This document shows, one piece after another, positions 1 to 7,097 of a stretch of 9,903 bases of DNA (position 1 is its first letter; every line of letters starts with the position of its first letter). The position numbers and the translations under genes were made by a program. This stretch comes from Bacteroidetes bacterium UBA955. GTDB taxonomy: Bacteria > Bacteroidota > Bacteroidia > NS11-12g > UBA955. Location: NCBI GenBank assembly GCA_002293105.1, contig DBCP01000035.1, positions 478-10,380 of the forward strand, given 5' to 3'. The notes under the pieces were generated by a model, which made no database searches, was not told the origin of the DNA, and saw only the letters and a program-made list of their open reading frames with translations.

Positions 1-620
1 ACGGAAATTACACCACTACCACCACAAGCGAGCATGGGGAAGGTGAGGGCATCATCGCCGCTGATGACCAAGAAATCGGCAGGTTTGTTTGCCAAAATGG
101 TCATGACTTGTTCCATATTGCCGCTGGCCTCTTTGGTTGCCACGATGTTTGGGTGTTGTGCCAACGTTAACTGGGTGGCTGCGGTCATGTTGCTGCCCGT
201 TCTTCCTGGTACGTTGTATAAAATGATGGGCAAAGGCGATGCATCGGCCACTTGGGTGTAGTGATAGATAATGCCTTGCTGATTGGGTTTGTTGTAATAG
301 GGCGACACGCTTAAAATGGCTGTGAGGCCGGTGGTGTCTAGTGACTGCAACTGCTCCACTACGGCCGCTGTGTTGTTGCCGCCAACGCCCAAAACCAAAG
401 GGATTCTGCCGGCTGTGGCTTTTTTTATGCAGGCAATCACTTGGGTCTTTTCTTCGGAGGATAGCGTTACGCTTTCTCCAGTGGTGCCCAACATGACAAA
501 ATAATCCGTTCCGCCAGCAATTTGTTGCTCTACAATGCGCTCCAAGGCGTCAAAATCGATGCTGTAATCGCTGTTGAATGGGGTAATGAGTGCTGTGCCG
601 GTGCCGATGAGTTGTTTCAT
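1..620 (-). CDS. dapA: 4-hydroxy-tetrahydrodipicolinate synthase (partial, C-terminus beyond window)
   Basis: Cytoplasmic TIM-barrel lyase that condenses pyruvate with aspartate semialdehyde, the first committed step of the lysine and diaminopimelate pathway. The 206 complete codons visible contain the family signatures: a GTTGES motif (T46, T47), Y109, the YNVPGR segment (Y135, R140) and KEASG, with K163 as the Schiff-base lysine. These correspond to T44/T45, Y107, Y133, R138 and K161 of the E. coli enzyme. About the last third of a typical ~290-residue protein lies outside the window. The ATG start (MKQLIGTG) shares 4 nt with the stop of the upstream DUF6913 gene (ATGA), which suggests translational coupling. 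No promoter is visible immediately upstream, so expression probably comes from the ligA side. Identification is firm. Confidence 0.96.
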   Translation of the reverse strand, partial: MKQLIGTGTALITPFNSDYSIDFDALERIVEQQIAGGTDYFVMLGTTGESVTLSSEEKTQVIACIKKATAGRIPLVLGVGGNNTAAVVEQLQSLDTTGLTAILSVSPYYNKPNQQGIIYHYTQVADASPLPIILYNVPGRTGSNMTAATQLTLAQHPNIVATKEASGNMEQVMTILANKPADFLVISGDDALTFPMLACGGSGVIS

Positions 621-1165
621 GCCAATTTGTTGAGGTGTTCTTTGAGTTCGCAAAGGTACTGATTCACGTTGTGCTTCTCTGCGGGTTTGATGAGTACATC
701 GAAATTCTTCAGGTTTTTGGCGTCGTATGGACCTACTTTACAAGCCGCTTTGCTCACTGCTGCCATGCCCATGAAATGCCATTCGCATTCCATATCGATG
801 GATATAAAAAAATCGGTATCGAATTGAAGCACGTTTTTCAAATCTTCCGATTTGGGGAATCCCGTTCGGTCAAAATCCCAGCGGCCCACATGATAGGTGT
901 TGACTTCTGGAACCAACGGGGTTTCTTCTTTCGTTTTGACATTGAAATACACAATCCGCACCACTTGTTTGCCCATTGCCTTTAACGTTTCGATGTAGGC
1001 TTTGATGGCTTGGGTTTCTGCGGGGGTCCGCTGGCTGTCCCAACACAAGACAAACCGCTTGGCTTTTTCGAAATTTGGGGCATATCGAAGTTTGCCAAAA
1101 TCCTTGGCCTTGTGCTGATGTAGCTTGTCGATTACCCTTGAAACCAAACTATTTGAGTTGCTCAT
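617..1165 (-). CDS. DUF6913-type conserved protein of unknown function
   Basis: A 182-residue soluble protein without signal peptide or membrane segment. From memory of the family it resembles DUF6913, a Bacteroidota-specific group often found beside dapA; I recognise the pattern of a short basic N-terminus, a segment ending FPKSEDLKN, a hydrophobic strand FDTDFFISIDM and then MAAVSKAACKVGPYD. No catalytic motif is apparent and I assign no function. I chose the ATG at 1165 (MSNSNSLV) over an in-frame TTG at 1174: it is a standard start codon and leaves 11 nt after the ligA stop. Its TGA stop overlaps the dapA ATG. Position between ligA and dapA implies cotranscription but says little about function. 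The family call is moderate; that it is a real gene is very likely. Confidence 0.85.
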   Translation of the reverse strand: MSNSNSLVSRVIDKLHQHKAKDFGKLRYAPNFEKAKRFVLCWDSQRTPAETQAIKAYIETLKAMGKQVVRIVYFNVKTKEETPLVPEVNTYHVGRWDFDRTGFPKSEDLKNVLQFDTDFFISIDMECEWHFMGMAAVSKAACKVGPYDAKNLKNFDVLIKPAEKHNVNQYLCELKEHLNKLA

Positions 1166-1176
1166 GTCGTGCAAGT

Positions 1177-3177
1177 TTATGAAATCATGGTTAAAAAGGT
1201 GTCTTCGTCGATGATGTTTACGCCGAGCTGTGTGGCTTTCTCCAATTTGCTGGGGCCGATGCCATCGCCCGCTACCAAATAATCGGTTTTTCCCGTTACG
1301 CCGCTACCTACTTTTCCGCCGTGCGCTTCAATCATGACTTTGATTTCATCGCGAGAGTGCTTGGCGAATACACCAGAAATGACCATCGTTTTGCCAGCCA
1401 AACCATCGCCCAAGCTCTCTTTTTGAATGGCGGTAAAGGTGAGTCCGGCCGCTTTCATTCGTTCAATGCCCATTCTGTGTTTTTCTTCGGAGAAATACTG
1501 CACCACCGATTCGGCAATGCGTTCTCCAATCTCGTCAATGGCGACCAATTGTTCTTCCGTTGCGACCATTATTGCGTCGATGTTGCCCAATCCTTGTGCC
1601 AATTTCTTGGCCACGGTTTCACCCACATAACGAATGCCCAAACCAAACAAGACGCGTTCAAAAGGTTGCGATTTGCTGGTTTCTATGCCTTCGATGAGGT
1701 TCATCGCTGTTTTTTCGCCGACGCGGTCCAATGCCAAGACTTGATCAAATGTGAGGAAGTACAAGTCGGCCAATTCTCTCACCAATCCCTGCTGATACAA
1801 TGTTTCTGCCATTTCACTTCCGATGCTCTGGATATCCATCGCCTTCCTTCCCACAAAATGCTCGATTTTGCCAATGGCTTGTGGCGGACATTCTTCTGAA
1901 TTTAAGCAATAGTGTTGGGCTTCGCCGTCGTTGCGTTGCAGTTCGCTGTTGCATTCAGGACAGTGGGTGATGTACATATGGGGGACAGAGTTTTCTGCAC
2001 GACGAGAAAAATCGACCCCTACAATTTTGGGAATGATTTCGCCGCCTTTTTCTACAAAAACGGTATCGCCGATTCGTACATCCAATCGTTCAATTTCATT
2101 GGCGTTGTGCAGACTGGCTCTCTTTACGGTAGTGCCGAGGAGGGCCACGGGTTGTAATTCTGCTACGGGTGTAATGGCGCCGGTTCTACCCACTTGGTAA
2201 GTGATACCAAGCAATTTGGAGGTGGCTGTTTCTGTTTGGAATTTATACGCAATCGCCCAGCGTGGAACTTTTGCCGTAAAGCCCAATTCTTCCTGATGCC
2301 GCAGCGAGTTTACCTTGATCACCACGCCGTCGGTGTCAAATCCCAAATCATGTCTGGCCGCATCCCAGCGTTTCAAATAATCGAAGACTTCTTCAATGCT
2401 GCGACAGGTTTGGCTGTGTTCGGCGGTTTTTATACCCCAAGATTGGGCTTGTATTAACGACTCGCTGTGCGTTGCGAAAGGGTATTGGTCTGATAAGAAA
2501 TGGTATAGGGTAATGTCGAGCGGACGTTTGGCGACTTCTTTCGCGTCTTTGATTTTGAGCGATCCGGAGGCCACGTTGCGTGGGTTGGCGTAGGTAGCTT
2601 CTCCTTGCGCTTGTCGCTGTTGGTTGAGACGCTCAAACCCTTTTCTGTGCATGAAAATTTCGCCGCGAATTTCAAAAGAAGTGGGGTAGTTGCCATGCAG
2701 TTGTTGGGTGACGCTTCGGATGGTTTTGACATTCTCGGTTACGTCATCGCCCTGAAATCCATCGCCTCTGGTAACAGCTTGGATCAACTGTCCGTTTTCG
2801 TAAAACAAGGATATCGCCAGCCCGTCGATTTTGAGCTCACAAACGTATTCCACGGCATCAATACCGAGGGATTTGCGCACGCGCTCATCGAACTCCAACA
2901 ATTCTTCTTCAGAATAGGTATTCCCAAGCGATAGCATACGGCGTTTGTGGGGCACAGTTTTAAATTCATCGAGCAGACCGCCGCCCACGGTTTTGGTGGG
3001 ACTGTTTGGCAGGGCGAATTCGGGGAACTGTTTTTCCAATGCCTCCAATTCTTTGAGTTTGAGATCGAATTCTTGGTCTGAAATCACGGGTTCTGCCAAC
3101 ACATAGTACCGATAATTGTGGTCGTTGAGTTCGTTGCTGAGGGCAAGGATTTTGGCGCTGATTTCGTGACTTTGCAT
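1177..3177 (-). CDS. ligA: NAD-dependent DNA ligase LigA
   Basis: Seals nicks in duplex DNA during replication and repair using NAD+. The 666-residue length is typical. Domains in order: an Ia NAD-binding domain with the NYRYYVLAEP segment (21-30) and DQEF; the adenylation domain with CELKIDG, K116 being the adenylated lysine (K115 in E. coli); an OB fold around 320-400; a four-Cys zinc finger C406-C409-C424-C430 (Cx2Cx14Cx5C); helix-hairpin-helix repeats around 450-560 (GEKTAMNLIEGI, GERIAESV); and a BRCT domain about 590-666. The frame stays open upstream to 3309, but the extra 44 codons resemble no LigA N-terminus, so I start at ATG 3177 (MQSHEISAK). It is the first gene of a minus-strand cluster with the DUF6913 gene 11 nt downstream and diverges from slyD. 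Confidence 0.98.
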   Translation of the reverse strand: MQSHEISAKILALSNELNDHNYRYYVLAEPVISDQEFDLKLKELEALEKQFPEFALPNSPTKTVGGGLLDEFKTVPHKRRMLSLGNTYSEEELLEFDERVRKSLGIDAVEYVCELKIDGLAISLFYENGQLIQAVTRGDGFQGDDVTENVKTIRSVTQQLHGNYPTSFEIRGEIFMHRKGFERLNQQRQAQGEATYANPRNVASGSLKIKDAKEVAKRPLDITLYHFLSDQYPFATHSESLIQAQSWGIKTAEHSQTCRSIEEVFDYLKRWDAARHDLGFDTDGVVIKVNSLRHQEELGFTAKVPRWAIAYKFQTETATSKLLGITYQVGRTGAITPVAELQPVALLGTTVKRASLHNANEIERLDVRIGDTVFVEKGGEIIPKIVGVDFSRRAENSVPHMYITHCPECNSELQRNDGEAQHYCLNSEECPPQAIGKIEHFVGRKAMDIQSIGSEMAETLYQQGLVRELADLYFLTFDQVLALDRVGEKTAMNLIEGIETSKSQPFERVLFGLGIRYVGETVAKKLAQGLGNIDAIMVATEEQLVAIDEIGERIAESVVQYFSEEKHRMGIERMKAAGLTFTAIQKESLGDGLAGKTMVISGVFAKHSRDEIKVMIEAHGGKVGSGVTGKTDYLVAGDGIGPSKLEKATQLGVNIIDEDTFLTMIS
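2984..3000. repeat. 17-nt exact repeat, copy 1 (in ligA)
   Basis: CCCACGGTTTTGGTGGG is identical to 4059-4075 in dnaE. On the coding strand it encodes part of PTKTVGG in ligA (residues 60-66), in the same reading frame as the dnaE copy. Confidence 0.7.
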
Positions 3178-3323
3178 GGGATGATTTTGCCATGCCAAAT
3201 TACGCCTTGCGATTGGCAGGATTGAAACCGCGGGGTGAGGAGTTATGCACAATTTCGACATTATTTGAGCCCAAATTTTTGGGTCAGGGAGTTTTGTGGT
3301 TACTTGCACCCTAATTTTTACAT
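3178..3323. promoter_or_regulatory. Divergent intergenic region between ligA and slyD
   Basis: These 146 bp must hold the promoters for ligA (leftward) and slyD (rightward). I find no convincing TAnnTTTG element for either gene. The nearest for slyD is TAATTTTT at 3312-3319, close to the ATG, with a TTTG about 15 nt upstream, which is weak. The region carries one short palindrome, listed separately. The role is inferred from gene orientation only. Confidence 0.4.
3270..3283. repeat. Short palindrome CCCAAA-TT-TTTGGG between divergent genes
   Basis: Perfect 6-bp arms around a 2-bp centre, lying in the middle of the ligA/slyD divergent region. Position and symmetry would fit a dimeric regulator site, but the motif is short and AT-rich and matches no operator I know. 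Chance occurrence is quite possible. Confidence 0.3.
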
Positions 3324-3836
3324 ATGTCTAATTTGTCTGTTGCCCCCAATCATGTTGTAAGCATTGCTTACACCCTTTCACTTGCCAATGGCGAAGTTGC
3401 CGATTTCGCTGATGCTGATGAGCCCTTGGTTTTTATTCACGGCATTGGCCAAACTTTGGAGGCCTTTGATGCCCAGTTGAATGGGTTGAATGTGGGTGAT
3501 GGTTTTTCTTTTTCATTGACCGCGGAAGACGGTTATGGTGTGCACGATGCCGGTTGGATCATTGAGTTGCCCCGTTCGGTTTTTGGTGGCGATGATGTAC
3601 CCGCTGATTTGTTGCAGTTGGGTGCGATGTTGCCTATGCAAGACCAAGACGGCAATCCAATGGACGGTGAAGTGATTGAAATTGGCGATGAAACCGTGAA
3701 GATGGATTTCAACCACCCTTTGGCGGGTGAAGCATTGAACTTTACCGGTTCTGTGTTGGCGGTTCGCGAGGCTACGGCTGAAGAATTGGATCATGGTCAC
3801 GTGCACGGTGAAGGTGGACATCACCACGACCACTAA
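3324..3836 (+). CDS. slyD: SlyD-type FKBP peptidyl-prolyl cis-trans isomerase
   Basis: A 170-residue cytoplasmic prolyl isomerase and chaperone. FKBP-fold halves lie at about 8-72 (VVSIAYTLSLANGEV, FIHGIGQTLEAFDAQL, GDGFSFSLTAEDGYG) and 128-150 (FNHPLAGEALNFTGSV). The SlyD-specific insert-in-flap chaperone domain sits between them at about 75-125. The C-terminus carries seven histidines between 157 and 170 (HGHVHGEGGHHHDH), a pattern that in characterised SlyD proteins binds Ni2+ and other metals. No signal peptide is present. The ATG at 3324 is the natural start, preceded by an AT-rich leader without a Shine-Dalgarno sequence. The gene is monocistronic, diverges from ligA, and ends 8 nt before the stop codon of the convergent dnaE. 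I infer general folding or metal handling; no hydrogenase genes are present here to suggest a specific nickel role. Confidence 0.93.
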   Translation: MSNLSVAPNHVVSIAYTLSLANGEVADFADADEPLVFIHGIGQTLEAFDAQLNGLNVGDGFSFSLTAEDGYGVHDAGWIIELPRSVFGGDDVPADLLQLGAMLPMQDQDGNPMDGEVIEIGDETVKMDFNHPLAGEALNFTGSVLAVREATAEELDHGHVHGEGGHHHDH

Positions 3837-3844
3837 GCGATTTT

Positions 3845-6800
3845 TTAATCTACAAACCGTGGATCGGATTGGTATGGGATTTTGACCATCCGTGATACTT
3901 CTATGTTAAAGACACCGTAATCTTCGGTGATCTTGCCCCACAATCTGTATACCCCCCGTCCATTGAAAGGGCTCTTGCTCAGCGATGGCGGAAAGTGTAT
4001 ACTGTCGAAATAATGTCCATCGGCATCCAACCACGTTCCGAAATTCATTTCTTTTCCACCCACGGTTTTGGTGGGTTTAACGGTAACGAGGTATCCTTCG
4101 ATGAGGATGTTTTTGTGGAGCATCTGTTGGAAGTGTTTGCTCCTGATTTTCGATAGATGGGGCAGTGCTGGATCGTGGGGGTATGGCGCTCCTTGGATCA
4201 GTTGGAATGGATGTCCCAATGAAAACCCCAGTAGGTTCCGTTCGTCGTGGGCTACTTCTAGCCAGGAGTCTTCCAAGCTGGGCAGTTGGTATTCTTTGGT
4301 GGGTTCGAGGAAGAGTTTTTCGGTTTGTACAACGGCCTTTTTGGAGGCGTACAGGGCGTGGGCTTCCCAAAGCAGGGCTTTTCTGCTGCGTTGCCAACTG
4401 CGGCAGGCCCCGATGTGAATGAGCGTTTTGAGCTGCTCTAACCCAGGTTCTACCCGCTGTTTGAAATCACTCAGGGAAGAGAAGGGGCCTGCCTGATCCC
4501 GTGCAGAAAGCAACTTCCTTACGCACTGTTGTTCCAAGCCATCAACCAAACCCAATCCCAGCCACAGGGTTTTCCCTTGAATGCGCGTGAGGACCAAACT
4601 TTCGTTGATGCATGGGGCTTCGATGATGGCGCCACTTTTTCGCGCGGCATGCACGTAAAATTCGGTGCGGTAAAAACCCCCGAAATTGTTGATCACCGCG
4701 GTGTAAAACTCTAAAGGGTAGTGGGCTTTCATGTAAAGACTCTGGTAGCTTTCCACCGCATAACTCGCACTGTGTCCTTTGGCGAAACTATACCCGGCAA
4801 AACTCTCTATCTGATGCCAAACCTCGCCCACAAGTTCTGGTTTGTGTCCTTTTTGTAAGGCCGAAGCAAAAAAGCTTTCTTTCACTTTCTGAAATTCTTC
4901 CCTGCTGCGGAATTTGCCGCTCATGCCGCGCCGAAGGACATCGCTCTCGCCCAAGCCAATGCCTGCAAAGTGGTGAGCAACTTTGATTACATCTTCTTGG
5001 TATACCATGATGCCATAGGTTTCAGGCATCAAATCCCACAGCACGGGATGGGCCTCGCTGCGCTTGGCCGGGTCCACATGTCGCTCAATAAATGCCCTCA
5101 TCATCCCGCTCCGGGCTACGCCCGGGCGGATCACACTGCTGGCTGCCACCAGTGTGAGGTAATCCTTGCATTTCAATTTCCGCAAGAGTTGGCGCATGGC
5201 CGGACTCTCAACATAAAAACAGCCCGTGGTATGTCCGGTTTCTATGAGTCGCTGTATAACTGGGTCGTTCTTGAACGCATGAATTTGGTGGGCATCCACT
5301 GAAATGCCTTGATTCTGCTGTACATATACCACCGCATCTTTGATGTGACCTAAGCCCCGCTGTGATAGAATGTCAAACTTGGCGATGCCCAAATCTTCGG
5401 CCTCGAGCAAACTGAACTGCACCACCGGAAACCCCTTGGGCGGCAAAAAAGTGGCACTGTAATGATGGATGTGCTTCTCGGGAATCAAAATGCCCCCCAC
5501 GTGAATGCTTAAGTGGTTGGGTAAGTTGTGAATGCGGTGGGCGTGCTTAAGCAACTCCTGATACAATGAAGGATGGTCGTCTTCACGCACTGCCGTAGAA
5601 TTCTCTGCGGCGTTAGATGCCCCTGTAGGCACTGGATTTTCTGTTGTTTCAACCGTTTTTCCGCCCGATCGTCCCAATGTGCGATTGCGGATACCATGGC
5701 CAACCCCCGGCTGAGAATATACATCGCCTTTGCTAGGGGTGTAAGCCTCGAAGGTGGCGTGGCTGTAATAGGAGGTTTTGTTCAATAGTGCATCAATTTC
5801 TGCCTTCGGTAATCCGTAAACCTTGCCCAATTCCCTCACCACTGCATTGGTTTGAAATGTGCTGTAGGTGGCTACCAATGCGGCCCCGTGGGCTTTGTAT
5901 TTTTCCAAAATATACGCCGTAACGTGGTCTCTGTCTTGCCAAGAGAAATCGAGGTCAAAGTCGGGCGGACTGCTCCTGTGTGGGTTGATGAATCGTTCGA
6001 AGTATAGGTCTAAGTCGATGGGGTCTACGTCGGTGATGCGCAAACAATAGGCCACCATGGAATTGGCACCGGAGCCCCTGCCAACATAGAAGAAGTTGTT
6101 TTCGCGTGCGAACCTGCAGATGTCCCAGTTGATCAGAAAGTACGATGTAAAGCCGAGTTGGTAAATCATTTGCATTTCCTTTTCGAGGCGCTGTGTGGTT
6201 TGGAAGGTGTAGTTTGGATAGCGGTAGTGAAGTCCTTCCGAGGCCAATTCCCGCAGCATGCGAAAGTCTTGATCGGGGTCGCCGGTAAAGGTTTTTTTGT
6301 TCTGTTGGATGTTCCATTCGAAGGTCCAGGCGCAGCCTTCTGCGAAGGCCTGCGCCTGGGTGATCAAGTGTTTCGCTGCGACAAATTTTGAAAAAATTTG
6401 TCGCAGCGGTTGCCACTGCTGCCACGGCTCCGCCGTGGCCCCCTCCGGCAATTTCGACAGCAAACAATTGTGGTCTATACACCGCAATAACTTGTGCGTC
6501 TCAAAATCAATCTCGTCGCGCACCGTAACCGTCTGTACCGCCAACAATCGCTCCACAGGCAACGACTTCTTCCACAGCCGCAATCGATCCAATTGTCTCC
6601 ACGGAACCCCAAACCCCCACGCAGCAATCACCGCCCCGCCGTCTGCGGAATCCAACAAATCCTTTTGCCACCCCCACAATCGCTCAATCGGATAAATGAC
6701 CCGCACCCCCAACAGCCGTGGCGCAACCTCGGGAAATTGCTGATCGCCCATCAAATGATCGGAGAGAAACCCATTCATCGACGCAAACCCCGACTGCGAT

Positions 6801-7048
6801 TCACACAACATTAAATACAAATGCCTATCCCCGTTGCGAATATCACAGCCCACCAATGGTAAAATATGCTTGCACTCCCGCGCCGCCCGCAAATAATTAC
6901 TCACCCCCGATACATTGTTGATGTCTGCCAGTAAGATGGGTACCTTCTGTCGCATCGACATCGCCTCAGATTCACATCGCTGCACAATTTCTTCCGGCGA
7001 CATCATCCCGTAACGCAAGCTGAAGAAAGAGTGAAAATGAACGATCAT
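3845..7048 (-). CDS. dnaE: DNA polymerase III alpha-subunit family protein, short/error-prone-like DnaE paralogue
   Basis: A C-family DNA polymerase of 1067 residues. An N-terminal PHP domain begins MIVHFHSFFSLRYG (H4, H6), but the usual DH metal-ligand pair is changed (LADINN, 40-45), so it looks degenerate. The polymerase core shows VGRGSGANS, PDFDLDF with catalytic D363 and D365 (D401 and D403 in E. coli), KFDILSQRG with D559 (D555 in E. coli), FYVESPAMRQLL, GIMVYQEDV and FAKGHSASYA. Helix-hairpin-helix-like sequence follows, then a C-terminal OB fold around 980-1060. The protein is shorter than the ~1160-residue replicative DnaE and ends without an obvious QLxLF-type clamp-binding motif. 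It is therefore probably the second polymerase of the phylum, related to DnaE2/ImuC, though no imuA or imuB gene lies nearby. Residues about 435-492 look like an extra hydrophilic linker. The gene is intact and converges on slyD. Confidence 0.9.
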   Translation of the reverse strand: MIVHFHSFFSLRYGMMSPEEIVQRCESEAMSMRQKVPILLADINNVSGVSNYLRAARECKHILPLVGCDIRNGDRHLYLMLCESQSGFASMNGFLSDHLMGDQQFPEVAPRLLGVRVIYPIERLWGWQKDLLDSADGGAVIAAWGFGVPWRQLDRLRLWKKSLPVERLLAVQTVTVRDEIDFETHKLLRCIDHNCLLSKLPEGATAEPWQQWQPLRQIFSKFVAAKHLITQAQAFAEGCAWTFEWNIQQNKKTFTGDPDQDFRMLRELASEGLHYRYPNYTFQTTQRLEKEMQMIYQLGFTSYFLINWDICRFARENNFFYVGRGSGANSMVAYCLRITDVDPIDLDLYFERFINPHRSSPPDFDLDFSWQDRDHVTAYILEKYKAHGAALVATYSTFQTNAVVRELGKVYGLPKAEIDALLNKTSYYSHATFEAYTPSKGDVYSQPGVGHGIRNRTLGRSGGKTVETTENPVPTGASNAAENSTAVREDDHPSLYQELLKHAHRIHNLPNHLSIHVGGILIPEKHIHHYSATFLPPKGFPVVQFSLLEAEDLGIAKFDILSQRGLGHIKDAVVYVQQNQGISVDAHQIHAFKNDPVIQRLIETGHTTGCFYVESPAMRQLLRKLKCKDYLTLVAASSVIRPGVARSGMMRAFIERHVDPAKRSEAHPVLWDLMPETYGIMVYQEDVIKVAHHFAGIGLGESDVLRRGMSGKFRSREEFQKVKESFFASALQKGHKPELVGEVWHQIESFAGYSFAKGHSASYAVESYQSLYMKAHYPLEFYTAVINNFGGFYRTEFYVHAARKSGAIIEAPCINESLVLTRIQGKTLWLGLGLVDGLEQQCVRKLLSARDQAGPFSSLSDFKQRVEPGLEQLKTLIHIGACRSWQRSRKALLWEAHALYASKKAVVQTEKLFLEPTKEYQLPSLEDSWLEVAHDERNLLGFSLGHPFQLIQGAPYPHDPALPHLSKIRSKHFQQMLHKNILIEGYLVTVKPTKTVGGKEMNFGTWLDADGHYFDSIHFPPSLSKSPFNGRGVYRLWGKITEDYGVFNIEVSRMVKIPYQSDPRFVD
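4059..4075. repeat. 17-nt exact repeat, copy 2 (in dnaE)
   Basis: Identical to 2984-3000. It encodes PTKTVGG starting at residue P992 of the polymerase, in the C-terminal OB fold. The match stops at both ends (A/G before, T/A after, on the plus strand). Confidence 0.7.
5111..5125. repeat. GC-rich inverted repeat inside dnaE
   Basis: CCGGGC-TAC-GCCCGG, perfect 6-bp arms with a 3-nt loop. It lies in codons for the conserved RPGVARSG stretch, so the peptide is ordinary and only the codon choice makes the palindrome. Confidence 0.5.
6326..6359. repeat. Inverted repeat 1 of the dnaE hairpin cluster
   Basis: The left arm is CCAGGCGCAG followed by CCTTC. A 3-nt loop (TGC) follows, then GAAGG, one unpaired C at 6349, and CTGCGCCTGG. 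This gives a 15-bp stem with a single bulge. It spans codons for about residues 230-241 (TQAQAFAEGCAW) of the polymerase. Confidence 0.8.
6374..6408. repeat. Inverted repeat 2 of the dnaE hairpin cluster (16-bp perfect arms)
   Basis: CGCTGCGACAAATTTT at 6374-6389 is the exact reverse complement of 6393-6408, with only GAA between. It encodes about residues 214-225 (PLRQIFSKFVAA). A perfect 16-bp stem with a 3-nt loop is not expected by chance in 10 kb. The GC-rich half followed by A/T-rich sequence also resembles a folded-back terminator, but it lies mid-gene in an intact frame. Confidence 0.9.
6421..6439. repeat. Inverted repeat 3 of the dnaE hairpin cluster
   Basis: GCCACGG-CTCCG-CCGTGGC, perfect 7-bp arms with a 5-nt loop, encoding residues 204 to about 210 (ATAEPWQ). 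It lies 12 nt from repeat 2. Confidence 0.75.
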
Positions 7049-7081
7049 GGTAGGGTTTACGATAAAAATGATTAAAAAATT

Positions 7082-7095
7082 GACAATTATTTGTC
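7082..7095. promoter_or_regulatory. Operator-like palindrome GACAA-N4-TTGTC upstream of dnaE
   Basis: Perfect 5-bp arms around TTAT, 34 nt upstream of the dnaE ATG and just downstream of the candidate -7 element, so it would overlap the transcription start. Position suits a repressor site. Damage-inducible control is known for DnaE2-type genes in other phyla, but the motif matches no LexA box I can name. The call is an inference. Confidence 0.3.
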
Positions 7096-7097
7096 TA

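Noticed and set aside
1166..1174. TTG start for the DUF6913 gene
   Set aside because: An ATG lies three codons downstream at a sensible distance from the ligA stop, and the extra residues add nothing recognisable.
1321..1899. 192-codon open frame on the plus strand opposite ligA
   Set aside because: It lies wholly opposite a well-supported ligA; the peptide is rich in Phe, His and Cys and shows no domain, as expected for an antisense shadow.
3178..3309. Upstream extension of the ligA frame (44 extra codons)
   Set aside because: The added peptide resembles no LigA N-terminus and would occupy nearly all of the ligA/slyD promoter region; the ATG at 3177 gives the standard length.
5111..5125. 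REP-like mobile repeat
   Set aside because: Only 15 nt long and within codons for a conserved RPGVARSG stretch; no second copy is seen in the window.
6374..6408. Intragenic rho-independent terminator
   Set aside because: The stem is strong, but it lies far inside an intact dnaE frame and lacks a U-tract outside the stem on either strand.
5955..6482. 175-codon minus-strand frame within dnaE
   Set aside because: It is an alternative frame of the conserved polymerase region; its Arg/His-rich product has no recognisable domain.
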